From Rhodothermia bacterium (lineage in GTDB: Bacteria > Bacteroidota > Rhodothermia > Rhodothermales > JAAAOL01): a stretch of 49,604 nt of DNA. The position numbers and the translations under genes are program-made. The notes under the pieces were generated by a model. It was not told where the DNA came from and searched no databases. It saw only the letters and a program-made list of their open reading frames with translations. Location of the stretch: the NCBI GenBank assembly GCA_030428385.1, contig JAUIDY010000033.1, positions 1-49,604 of the forward strand. Direction: 5' to 3'. Below, one piece after another: positions 40,547 to 48,218 of the stretch (the stretch's first letter is position 1; every line of letters starts with the position of its first letter).

Positions 40547-43066
40547 TCAAAACGCCACGCGCATCCGCACGTTAATCGTTCGCGGCGTGAGGCGGGTGGG
40601 AATGCGTTCCCAGATGCCTTCGCGGTTGGGGAGCCACGAATACGCCACCGTGTTGGTCATGTCGAAGATGTTAAGTAGTTCGGCAGTGAACTCAAGGCGG
40701 ACGGGGCCGTTAGGCCCGCGTTCGGTGAGGGTGAGCAGTTTGGTCGCACCTAGGTCCACACGGCGATATTCGGGGTAGCGGGCGGAGAACCGCTCGCCGG
40801 GGATCTGCTGCACGATGTTGCCGATGCGCTCGCCGGGGATGGGCGGGGTGTACGGAAGCCCGGTGCCGAAAAACGCCGCCATGTGCAGCTTCCACGTGGG
40901 ATCGGTCGGGATGTAGTCCTGCACAAAGAGCGAAAACGTGTGGCGCTGGTCGGTTGGGCGCGGAATGATACCTGCGGTGAAGGTGTCCTCAAATGACGGC
41001 AGAAAATCTTCGCGGGCAACGAGGAAACCGTAGTTAACCCAGCTTTCGAGGCCGGGCACGAACTCGCCGCGCACCTGGAGGTCAAGGCCGTAGACGTAGC
41101 CGTCGGCGTCATTCTCGCCGGAATAATTAACGCGGACGTTCTCGACGGTGTAGGAGATGACGTTGTCGAGGGCTTTGTAAAACGCCTCGCCGCGCAGGTA
41201 AAAGCGCCGCCGGGGCAAGAAATACTCGGCCCCAACCACTGCCTGAATGGACCGCTGCGATTTTAAATCACGGTTCAGCGCGTCGTTGATGGCCTGACCG
41301 GGAATCGGGCTGCCGCGCAACTCACGGTACGTCGGCTGCTGGTAGTAGAGGCCAATGGCACCCGTCAGCGTCAGCAATTCGGTGCGGCGGTAGCGGGCCG
41401 AGACCCGCGGGGAGACGGTCCATTCATCGTTGAACGAGAAATAATCCGTGCGCAGCCCGGTTGTCACGATGAGGCGATCCGTGGTGGGCAGGGCGTCGAA
41501 CGTGTGCTGGACGTACGCCCCGGCCTGCGTAGCGGTAAAGGTGGCGTTGTCTTTCAGGCTGTCCACCACCACCCGCACGAAGTCGCCGTCGAGGGCGCGG
41601 CCCTGTATGATGGTGTGTTCGTCCAACTGGTCGTCGAACTGCAACTGCCGGACCTGCCAGCCACCTTCCCACGCATGACGCTGCTGGGTGAAATAATAGC
41701 GTCCCTGCCCCGTCCACGAGGTCACGTCCACGCGGTTGTCGGCGCGTTCTTCCTGTGAGGCACTGCCGCGTGGAAACTTGCCTTCCTCGGAGTCGGGGTC
41801 GCTGTTGGGGTCGATCTGATAGATCACCGACGAACCGCGCAGTAGGTATTCCTCGGTCTCCTCGGTGCCGTAAAACGAGCCGTCATGCGCCATCCGAAAG
41901 CGCGGCGAAAACTGGCTTGAAAGCCGCAGTCCGGCGAACTGCGTTGCGTAGCTGTCGGTCTCGCGGCTGGCGTCGTCGTAGTTAACAAACACCGAGCGCA
42001 GGTCGGACGGCGTGTTCGGGTCCGCGCTGATGACGCCGAAGAATGTCTGCCGTGCCCTAGGATCGAGGTCAAACACATGGTCGGCCCAGATGCCGACGGC
42101 TTCGAGTTCATGCCCCGGTGCCAGCCGGTAGCCCACAAGGGCCTGCACATCGGTGTAGTCGGGGCGGTAGTTGCCCTGTAGCTCCTGCGTACTGAAAAAT
42201 CGCCGCGCCCGCGCCTTGCGCACGCCCACGTTCCACCCCAGCCGCCCGCCAAGGGCCGAGGCGCTGGCGTTGGCTCCGGCGTCGAGCAGCGAGGCGTAGG
42301 CGGCTCCCCGCAGCGACTGGTTTTCGGGACGGGCGTATTGCACCTCTAGGGCCGACGACAGCTTGCCGCCGTAGCGCGCTGGGAAGCCGCCGGTGTAGAG
42401 CGTCACGCGCTCGGCGAGATCTGGGTTAAACAGGCCTAGTCCTTCCTGCTCGCCCTGGCGCGGGCGAAACGGCATAAACACCTCAAAGCCGTTGATGAAG
42501 ATCAGGTTTTCGTTGAAACCGCCGCCGCGCACCGAGTACTGGTTCGAGAGTTCGTTGTTGGTCGCCACACCCGGCAGCGATTTGAGCGCCTGAAAGCCTT
42601 TAAACGGCGTGGGGATATTGCGCACTTGTTCCGGCGTCATCTCGTGGACGCCCGCTTCGGAAGGTGCGGCGCTTTCTTCGACGGTCACCTCGCCCAGTTC
42701 AAGCACGGCGGGGACGAGGCGGACATTGTATTCCAAGGTGGCATCGCGGCGGACGGTGAGCGAGTCGGTGTGCGGCTGAAAACCCACGGCAGAGAAGCGC
42801 AGCAGGTACGATCCGGCGGGGATGCGGAGGGCGAAGGTGCCCGCGTCGGTGGTGGCCGTGCCGTAATTGGTGCCGTCGACGAGCACCGTCACGCCCGGCA
42901 GCGGCGCGCCAGAGTCGGCTTCGGTGACGCGGCCTTCCACATTGCCCCAACCCTGTGCCCAGGCGGTACCCGGAAGCAGCACACATCCAATCAGAAAAGC
43001 GAAAAAGCGACCCATGCCACGCACTACGGCTTTGTTTTTTGCGTCGGTGAAGCGCGTTGATGACAT
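40547..43066 (-). CDS. TonB-dependent outer-membrane receptor
   Basis: An 839-residue ligand-gated beta barrel that imports a substrate using TonB energy. Order of parts: signal peptide (GRFFAFLIGCVLLPGTAWAQ, ending near residue 37), and an N-terminal carboxypeptidase-regulatory-like domain (GNVEGRVTEADSGAPLPGVTVLVDGTNYGTATTDAGTFALRIPAGSYLLRFSAVGFQP, about 40-105). The plug follows (VRNIPTPFKGFQALKSLPGVATNNELSNQYSVRGGGFNENLIFINGFEV...YTGGFPARYGGKLSSALEV, about 150-255), and then a barrel ending in the outer-membrane signature NVRMRVAF. The start could be ATG 43066 or 43015; both keep the signal peptide. There is no SusD partner, so it is not a classic SusCD pair. The substrate is unknown. Confidence 0.92.
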   Translation of the reverse strand: MSSTRFTDAKNKAVVRGMGRFFAFLIGCVLLPGTAWAQGWGNVEGRVTEADSGAPLPGVTVLVDGTNYGTATTDAGTFALRIPAGSYLLRFSAVGFQPHTDSLTVRRDATLEYNVRLVPAVLELGEVTVEESAAPSEAGVHEMTPEQVRNIPTPFKGFQALKSLPGVATNNELSNQYSVRGGGFNENLIFINGFEVFMPFRPRQGEQEGLGLFNPDLAERVTLYTGGFPARYGGKLSSALEVQYARPENQSLRGAAYASLLDAGANASASALGGRLGWNVGVRKARARRFFSTQELQGNYRPDYTDVQALVGYRLAPGHELEAVGIWADHVFDLDPRARQTFFGVISADPNTPSDLRSVFVNYDDASRETDSYATQFAGLRLSSQFSPRFRMAHDGSFYGTEETEEYLLRGSSVIYQIDPNSDPDSEEGKFPRGSASQEERADNRVDVTSWTGQGRYYFTQQRHAWEGGWQVRQLQFDDQLDEHTIIQGRALDGDFVRVVVDSLKDNATFTATQAGAYVQHTFDALPTTDRLIVTTGLRTDYFSFNDEWTVSPRVSARYRRTELLTLTGAIGLYYQQPTYRELRGSPIPGQAINDALNRDLKSQRSIQAVVGAEYFLPRRRFYLRGEAFYKALDNVISYTVENVRVNYSGENDADGYVYGLDLQVRGEFVPGLESWVNYGFLVAREDFLPSFEDTFTAGIIPRPTDQRHTFSLFVQDYIPTDPTWKLHMAAFFGTGLPYTPPIPGERIGNIVQQIPGERFSARYPEYRRVDLGATKLLTLTERGPNGPVRLEFTAELLNIFDMTNTVAYSWLPNREGIWERIPTRLTPRTINVRMRVAF

Positions 43067-43167
43067 CAACAAGCGTCGTAGCGAAATGCGATGCGAGGCG
43101 GTGTATTGGTTCAGTCGAAAAGTGGAGTCCCTAAAAACGCAGGGTTGAAGCGCACGTTCCGGCAAGT

Positions 43168-43857
43168 TCAGACCCCCAGCCAACCGAGCGTGTATACAAG
43201 GTACAGTTCTGCATATGGCACAACGAGCCCAAACGCCATGCCTGCCATCACCTGTGCCCACGAATGCACCCGGGCATGCACCCGCGCCCACATCACCAGC
43301 GGGATGAGCAGCGCACAGGCGAGTACCAGCGTTGGCGTCAAAAAGCCCGTGCTCGCAGGCCATTCGATTTGCCGCACAAATGCCAGCATAACGACAAACC
43401 CGGCGATGGCGGCGCTGTGAATCGAAATTTTCCAGCGGGACGTGATGGTGGTGAGCACCAGCGTGTTAACGATATGGCATGCTATCACCGCAACAAGCAG
43501 TGCGCTGCCAGTCCCGCCAAGCGCAGCCACGATGCCCAGCGCTACCGCATACGAAGCCACGCCCACAAGAAACGGCGTCGTCCGCCGCGAACGGTCGCGG
43601 ATGTCGAGCGAGCGGGCGCGTCCCGTGCGCACCATCCACACCACATAGCCGAGCGGTACCAGCGCGAAGAACACCACGCCCAGCCCCACGGCACGCGTGA
43701 CCTCACTCGCCGTTGCGCCCACATGCACCAACGCCAGCCCGAAAAAGATAGGAGGCAGGATTAGCGGACTGATGACATACGCCACCGCCAGCGCCAACCC
43801 GTAGCTGAGGGAAGGGACAAGAGGGAGGGGGGAAGCCGGTGGTTGGGAGGCAGGCAT
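43168..43857 (-). CDS. PAP2-like integral membrane protein
   Basis: A 229-residue membrane protein with about six hydrophobic helices. Residues LDIRDRSRRTTPFLVGVASY, then SRWKISIHSAAIAGFVVML, then RVHARVHSWAQVMAGMAFGLVVPY occupy the places of the three phosphatidic-acid-phosphatase-2 motifs (basic-RP, PSGH, SR-H). The pattern is 'kiSiHsa...aR....H...qv..G'. This is a degenerate PAP2 layout as seen in uncharacterised Bacteroidota proteins, so lipid phosphatase activity is possible but unproven. The ATG at 43857 (MPASQPPASPLPL) is preferred; the longer upstream frame overlaps the divergent lipoprotein gene's 5' region. The neighbouring receptor lies downstream on the same strand, 101 bases on. 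Confidence 0.65.
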   Translation of the reverse strand: MPASQPPASPLPLVPSLSYGLALAVAYVISPLILPPIFFGLALVHVGATASEVTRAVGLGVVFFALVPLGYVVWMVRTGRARSLDIRDRSRRTTPFLVGVASYAVALGIVAALGGTGSALLVAVIACHIVNTLVLTTITSRWKISIHSAAIAGFVVMLAFVRQIEWPASTGFLTPTLVLACALLIPLVMWARVHARVHSWAQVMAGMAFGLVVPYAELYLVYTLGWLGV

Positions 43858-44072
43858 GGTGGCTTCGGCGGGGCGAGGTGCCAGAAGATCGTTCTTGGGG
43901 TGCCGAGATGAAAGGCAGGGTGGAGGTTGTGGTCGGTGGTGTCTTGCGGCGTAATTTTTGAAGCCTAGGAGACACCATACATCCAATGCTGCCAGATGCG
44001 GCGAAAGACGCCATTCCAGCATCGGGGCTTGGATACAGAACCGTACACCGTGTCCATCCAACCGCTCACATC

Positions 44073-44435
44073 ATGCAACACCGAGCCTGTGTTCTATTTG
44101 TCCTTCTCCTCGTTACAGGGTGCACGCCCACTGCCGAAGTAGCCTGGCTTTCCGAGAGCACGTACACGCCGCTGGAAGCCAACCAAGCCATTCGTCTTAC
44201 TACCGGTGATCTTGATGAAGCCTACGAAGAGATGGCCATCATCACCGTATGGGCCGAGCGAACCTTTAAGGAGCGCAATGTGCTGGAGAAACTCAACAAA
44301 CTATTGCGCATGGAGGCCCGCACCCTTGGCGCGGACGCCGTGGTGCGGATCGACTATGAGATGCAAACGTCGACTGGCGAGGCCGACCTCAAGCAATCCG
44401 CCACCGGCACCGCCGTACGCACCACAAGGCCCTAG
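44073..44435 (+). CDS. Small lipoprotein, YbjQ-like fold suggested
   Basis: A 120-residue lipoprotein: signal MQHRACVLFVLLLVTGC (lipobox VTGC, Cys17), then a compact domain. The segment ERNVLEKLNKLLRMEARTLGADAVVRIDYEMQ has the 'A..lGAdAVv.i.y' pattern of YbjQ/UPF0145-type and related small envelope proteins. That is a fold suggestion rather than a functional call. The ATG at 44073 is chosen because it starts the lipoprotein signal directly; upstream frame to 43986 is non-conserved. It is divergent from the PAP2-like gene and converges with proS, with 21 bases between stops. Confidence 0.7.
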   Translation: MQHRACVLFVLLLVTGCTPTAEVAWLSESTYTPLEANQAIRLTTGDLDEAYEEMAIITVWAERTFKERNVLEKLNKLLRMEARTLGADAVVRIDYEMQTSTGEADLKQSATGTAVRTTRP

Positions 44436-44456
44436 CCCCAAACGCCCACACCCAGC

Positions 44457-45944
44457 CTAATACGCCCGCGCAAACACCACTCGCTGCGCTGACGGCTTGC
44501 CTGTTAGCATGTCCACGCCGGGTTCATTCGAGCCGAGCGCTTCGGCTTCGTCGGGCATCGGGATGCAGCGGATCGTGGCTTTGGTTTCTTCCTTGATGCG
44601 GGCTTCGGTTTCGTCGGTGCCGTCCCAGTGTGCCAGCACAAAGCCGCCCTTGTCGTCGAGTACGGCTTTGAAGTCGTCGTACGAATCGACTTTGGTTGTT
44701 TGTGCGGTGCGGTAGGCGAGGGCGCTGTCGAACAACCCTTGCTGGATCTCGCCCAGCAAGCCGCTGATGCGGTCGGCGAGACCCTCTTGTGGAACGCCTT
44801 CTTTGGTTTTGGTGTCGCGGCGGGCCAGTTCGATGGTGCCGTTTTTAATGTCGCGGGGGCCGAGGGCGAGGCGAATCGGGACGCCCTGCACTTCGTACTC
44901 GTTAAACTTCCAGCCCGGACGCTGCGACTCGCGGGCGTCGAGCTTCACGCGGATACCAGCGTCGCGTAGCTCTCGCTCGATCCGCTCGGCGGCTTCGAGG
45001 ACTTCAGTTTTGGCATCGCCGCGCCAGATCGGGACGATGACGACCTGCGTCGGCGCGAGCTTTGGCGGGAGGACAAGCCCCTGGTCGTCGGAGTGGGTCA
45101 TGATAAGCGCGCCGATGAGCCGCGTGGAGACGCCCCACGAGGTCGCCCACACGTATTCGAGCGCGTTGTCTTTGTTCTGGAACTGGCAGCCGAACGCCTT
45201 CGCAAAGTTCTGCCCGAGAAAGTGGCTCGTCCCGGCCTGTAAGGCCTTGCCATCCTGCATCAGCGCCTCGATGCAGTACGTCTCCACGGCCCCGGCAAAA
45301 CGCTCGCTGGCCGTCTTGATGCCGCGAATGACCGGCGTGGCCATGAAGTCTTGCGCAAAGGTGGTGTACACATCCAGAATCTTGAGCGTCTCCTCCACGG
45401 CTTCGGCTTCAGTGGCATGGGCGGTGTGGCCTTCCTGCCACAGAAACTCCATCGTGCGGAGGAACAGCCGTGTGCGCATCTCCCACCGGACGACATTCGC
45501 CCACTGGTTGATCAAGATCGGGAGGTCGCGCCAGCTTTGAATCCACTTGCTGTACGTGTCCCAGATGATCGTCTCGCTGGTCGGGCGCACGATCAGGTTT
45601 TCTTCGAGGCGCGAGGCGGGATCGGGCACCACGCCTTTTTCGTCATCCACCATCAAGCGCGAGTGGGTGATGACGGCGCACTCTTTGGCAAACCCTTCGA
45701 CGTGCTGTGCTTCCTTGGCGAGGAACGACTGAGGGATGAAGACCGGGAAGTAGGCGTTTTCGTGGCCCGTGGCTTTGAACATGCCATCAAGCGCGGCCTG
45801 CATGTTTTCCCACAGCGCGTAGCCGTTGGGACGGATGATCATGCAGCCTCGCACCGGCGAGTAATCCGCTAGCTTGGCCGCCTTTACAATGTCGATATAC
45901 CACTGCGAGTAGTCGTCTGCCCGGGTCGTGATCGCGTCAGCCAT
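44457..45944 (-). CDS. proS: Prolyl-tRNA synthetase (insertion-less, type 3)
   Basis: Charges tRNA(Pro). The 495-residue enzyme starts directly with the class II core ([47 protein letters not shown]). It lacks the large editing insertion between motifs 2 and 3 that marks the E. coli type. Motif 2 is [57 protein letters not shown]. The anticodon domain begins near residue 295 ([18 protein letters not shown]). The C-terminal zinc-like/unique domain ends in VFARAY. This is the archaeal/eukaryotic-like form common in Bacteroidota and Thermus. A hairpin with a nearby T-run lies upstream and may be an attenuator. Confidence 0.97.
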   Translation of the reverse strand: MADAITTRADDYSQWYIDIVKAAKLADYSPVRGCMIIRPNGYALWENMQAALDGMFKATGHENAYFPVFIPQSFLAKEAQHVEGFAKECAVITHSRLMVDDEKGVVPDPASRLEENLIVRPTSETIIWDTYSKWIQSWRDLPILINQWANVVRWEMRTRLFLRTMEFLWQEGHTAHATEAEAVEETLKILDVYTTFAQDFMATPVIRGIKTASERFAGAVETYCIEALMQDGKALQAGTSHFLGQNFAKAFGCQFQNKDNALEYVWATSWGVSTRLIGALIMTHSDDQGLVLPPKLAPTQVVIVPIWRGDAKTEVLEAAERIERELRDAGIRVKLDARESQRPGWKFNEYEVQGVPIRLALGPRDIKNGTIELARRDTKTKEGVPQEGLADRISGLLGEIQQGLFDSALAYRTAQTTKVDSYDDFKAVLDDKGGFVLAHWDGTDETEARIKEETKATIRCIPMPDEAEALGSNEPGVDMLTGKPSAQRVVFARAY

Positions 45945-46275
45945 AGTGTACAGTCAGTGATAGGTTTAGCGTACAGTCAAAAAAGTCAGGCGCTATTTAC
46001 GCGCCAGAGCGAAGAAAAAAGCAGGTCGGCGCGGTATTTGTTGCTTCTTCAAGACAGCTTAACCACGCATTCCCCAGCCGCTGTTACACGAAGGCTACTC
46101 GGCGCGGCTTATTAGGGTGAAGGCGTTGTGCGCAAGGGCAGCCAATATACCCGCTCGGGTGGCTGTTTCCAAAGCAACCTCGCCAAACCCAACCTCGCTG
46201 GTAACCATTTACGGGTGGCTGCGTTAGCTACTTGCTTGAGGCGCAAGCCCACCACTTTTTGACTTGTTGTTTGCC
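45945..46275. other. 331-base divergent region between proS and the repeat lipoprotein
   Basis: It must contain a promoter for each gene. The minus strand contains a hairpin with a T-run near proS. It also has two small open frames: TTG 46052 to TAG 45993 with two Pro and three Phe codons, and a 37-codon ATG frame near 46207-46094 with no Pro. A small GCTTG/CAAGC hairpin (about 46234-46248) lies before the lipoprotein. Nothing else is recognisable. Confidence 0.4.
45979..46005 (-). terminator. Hairpin with T-run upstream of proS
   Basis: On the minus strand GGCGC (46005-46001) pairs with GCGCC (45993-45989), with loop GTAAATA, then four unpaired bases and T6. It ends 35 bases before the proS ATG. 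The stem is short. An upstream GCGCC within codons CCG CGC CGA (about 46030) could compete for its 5' arm. Confidence 0.4.
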
Positions 46276-48093
46276 ATGAACCGATTGCCTGACATTCGTT
46301 CTCTCCACACTCCCTCGCGGTTCACTTCGCTGTTGTTGACGGGGGTGCTGGTGTTTAGCCTGACGGGCTGTTATACCCAACTCGCCAGTACAGACCGCGA
46401 CTACTACGACTACCGCGCCGAGGAGGTGTATGCCGAAGAGCAGCAGCCCCTTGATTATGTCGTTGAAGACGGCGGGGCGTATGGCGACAGCGTGGTGGTG
46501 AACCGGTATTATTACGAAGACGACTACTACGAATCCGACAACTACCGTCCGTACAGCTACGCCCGCTACTTCGGTCGCTTCTACTACGACCCGTGGTACC
46601 ATGATTACTACACCCCGGCGTATTACGACCCGTGGTACTATGGTTCTTCGTTCTCGGTGAGCCTGCACTTTGGCGACTCTTACTATGGGCACTACTACGA
46701 CCCGTGGTATTATGGAAGCTGGTATCGTCCCTATCATTACAACAGTTGGTACACGTGGTGCCCGCCGCGCTATGCCTACTACTACCACTACCGCCCGCAC
46801 CACTATAATTCCTACTATGGTGGGTATTACACCGGGTACTACGGTGGCGGCTATTACGGCTACTATGGAAATAACGGCACCGTACGGCGCATACGTGGAA
46901 ACTATGGCGCGCGCGGAAGCACCGTCGGGCGGTATGCCACGGCCCGCGACACCCGCAGCGGCGCACGCGGAACAAGTACACGGGGCAGCGCCACCTATGG
47001 CAGCAGCCTGGATCGTTTCCCGGATGACCAGCGCGTAGGCCGCAGCGCCACGCGGTCGAGCAGCGGCGTCGCCAAAGACCGGGGCACCACGACACGGACC
47101 ACCGAACGCGGCACCGTCAGCCGAGGCACCACGACGCGGAGCACGACACGAAGCACCACCAGCCGGGGCACAACTACGAGTCGGGGCAACACCGCCCGCT
47201 CGTCGGGCGACCGCAGCAGTTCGGGCACGACGACGCGCTCCACGCAAGATCGCAGCACGACCCGTTCGACAACCCGTTCTTCTTCGGGTAGCAGTCGTAG
47301 CACGACGCGCTCTTCTGGTTCCAGCACCCGATCTTCAGGCACGTCGACCCGTTCCTCGGGCTCCTCAACGCGTTCTTCGGGCACGTCAACCCGCTCTTCG
47401 GGTTCGTCCTCCCGCTCGTCGGGCAACCGCAGCACCACGCGTTCGTCGTCTGGTTCTTCCAACCGTTCCTCGGGGTCGAGCAGCCGCTCGTCCTCGCGCG
47501 GTAGCGGCAACGATGGGGTCTCGAATTACAGCACCTACGACAGCCGCACAGGGCGGACCTACGACCGCAACGGCCTGTTTACGCGTCCCGACCCGCAGGG
47601 CTCGTCTTCGATAGACAACGGGCGGAATTCAACGTTGCGCACCGCGCCGTCTTCCACGCGCCGCGCCATCGAAGCCAACAACGCCGCCCGCGCACGGCGT
47701 TCCAGCGAACAAGCCCGGCAGGCGCCGCGCACGACCCAGCCGTCGCAGCGGGCCACCTCGCGTCCGGCACCGCGCCCGCAACCGCGTCAGGCCGCGCCTT
47801 CTTCGTCACGGGTACCTTCCAACCGCAGTTATTCACCGAGCCGCTCTTCTGGTTCGAGCAGTCGCGCCACTTCGTCGCGTTCCTCTGGTTCTAGCAGCCG
47901 TGCCACTTCGTCCCGCTCGTCAGGGTCTAGCAGCCGCGCTACGTCGTCACGTTCGTCGGGATCGAGTAGCCGTGCCTCGTCTTCGCGCTCGTCAGGCTCG
48001 AGTAGCCGCAGCAGCGCCCGTTCGTCCGGGTCGTCGTCGCGTTCGTCGAGCAGCCGCTCCAGCGGGCGCAGCAGCAGCCGTCGCGGCAACTAA
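46276..48093 (+). CDS. Low-complexity lipoprotein: Tyr-rich region then Ser/Arg/Gly repeats
   Basis: A 605-residue lipoprotein of unknown function. The signal is clear (FTSLLLTGVLVFSLTGC, lipobox near residue 32). Residues 35-215 are extremely rich in Tyr, Asp and Gly, with repeated YDPWY/YYGSWY motifs (three YDPWY copies). Residues 220-400 form a Thr/Arg/Ser region (TTRSTTRSTTSRGTTTSRG), then 7-residue RSSGSST/RSSGTST repeats. After a short non-repetitive stretch (GVSNYSTYDSRTGRTYDRNGLFTRPD) comes a 12-residue SSGSSSRATSSR tandem array to the C-terminus. Codons within the arrays vary silently, so the peptide sequence is being kept. Highly basic and hydrophilic, it could be a cell-surface, matrix or polyanion-binding protein. 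A clear terminator follows. Confidence 0.8.
   Translation: MNRLPDIRSLHTPSRFTSLLLTGVLVFSLTGCYTQLASTDRDYYDYRAEEVYAEEQQPLDYVVEDGGAYGDSVVVNRYYYEDDYYESDNYRPYSYARYFGRFYYDPWYHDYYTPAYYDPWYYGSSFSVSLHFGDSYYGHYYDPWYYGSWYRPYHYNSWYTWCPPRYAYYYHYRPHHYNSYYGGYYTGYYGGGYYGYYGNNGTVRRIRGNYGARGSTVGRYATARDTRSGARGTSTRGSATYGSSLDRFPDDQRVGRSATRSSSGVAKDRGTTTRTTERGTVSRGTTTRSTTRSTTSRGTTTSRGNTARSSGDRSSSGTTTRSTQDRSTTRSTTRSSSGSSRSTTRSSGSSTRSSGTSTRSSGSSTRSSGTSTRSSGSSSRSSGNRSTTRSSSGSSNRSSGSSSRSSSRGSGNDGVSNYSTYDSRTGRTYDRNGLFTRPDPQGSSSIDNGRNSTLRTAPSSTRRAIEANNAARARRSSEQARQAPRTTQPSQRATSRPAPRPQPRQAAPSSSRVPSNRSYSPSRSSGSSSRATSSRSSGSSSRATSSRSSGSSSRATSSRSSGSSSRASSSRSSGSSSRSSARSSGSSSRSSSSRSSGRSSSRRGN
47845..48021 (+). repeat. 36-bp in-gene tandem repeats (SSGSSSRATSSR)
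   Basis: Units begin at 47845, 47881, 47917 and 47953, with a partial fifth from 47989. The first three encode exactly SSGSSSRATSSR with many synonymous differences; the fourth reads SSGSSSRASSSR. An earlier 21-bp repeat (RSSGSST/RSSGTST) occupies about 47326-47410. Confidence 0.85.
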
Positions 48094-48127
48094 GCTTTTT
48101 TTGACATCGTCCTGTGTGGTTAACGGG

Positions 48128-48160
48128 AAAAGCCCGTGCAACGCGCGTGTGCGGGCTTTT
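48128..48160 (+). terminator. Rho-independent terminator after the repeat lipoprotein
   Basis: AAAAGCCCG (48128-48136) and CGGGCTTTT (48152-48160) form a 9-base stem around a 15-base loop ending in T4 plus CTTG. It lies 34 bases after the lipoprotein stop and before the next gene. Confidence 0.8.
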
Positions 48161-48218
48161 CTTGTGCCCAATCGCCACGCCCCATCGCTGAAAACAACCG
48201 CTTTTTGCAGATATCGCT

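Noticed and set aside
46094-46207. 37-codon minus-strand frame upstream of proS
   Set aside because: Starts at ATG but has no Pro codons, no conserved motif and no ribosome-binding site; cannot be supported as a gene or leader.
46228-47247. 339-codon minus-strand frame rich in Val/Ile opposite the repeat lipoprotein
   Set aside because: Caused by Tyr/Asp/Arg codon bias on the plus strand; the plus-strand protein has a clear lipobox and domain layout.
47845-48021. CRISPR-like array
   Set aside because: Regularly spaced similarity is an in-frame protein repeat without spacers; units are contiguous 36-bp codon repeats.
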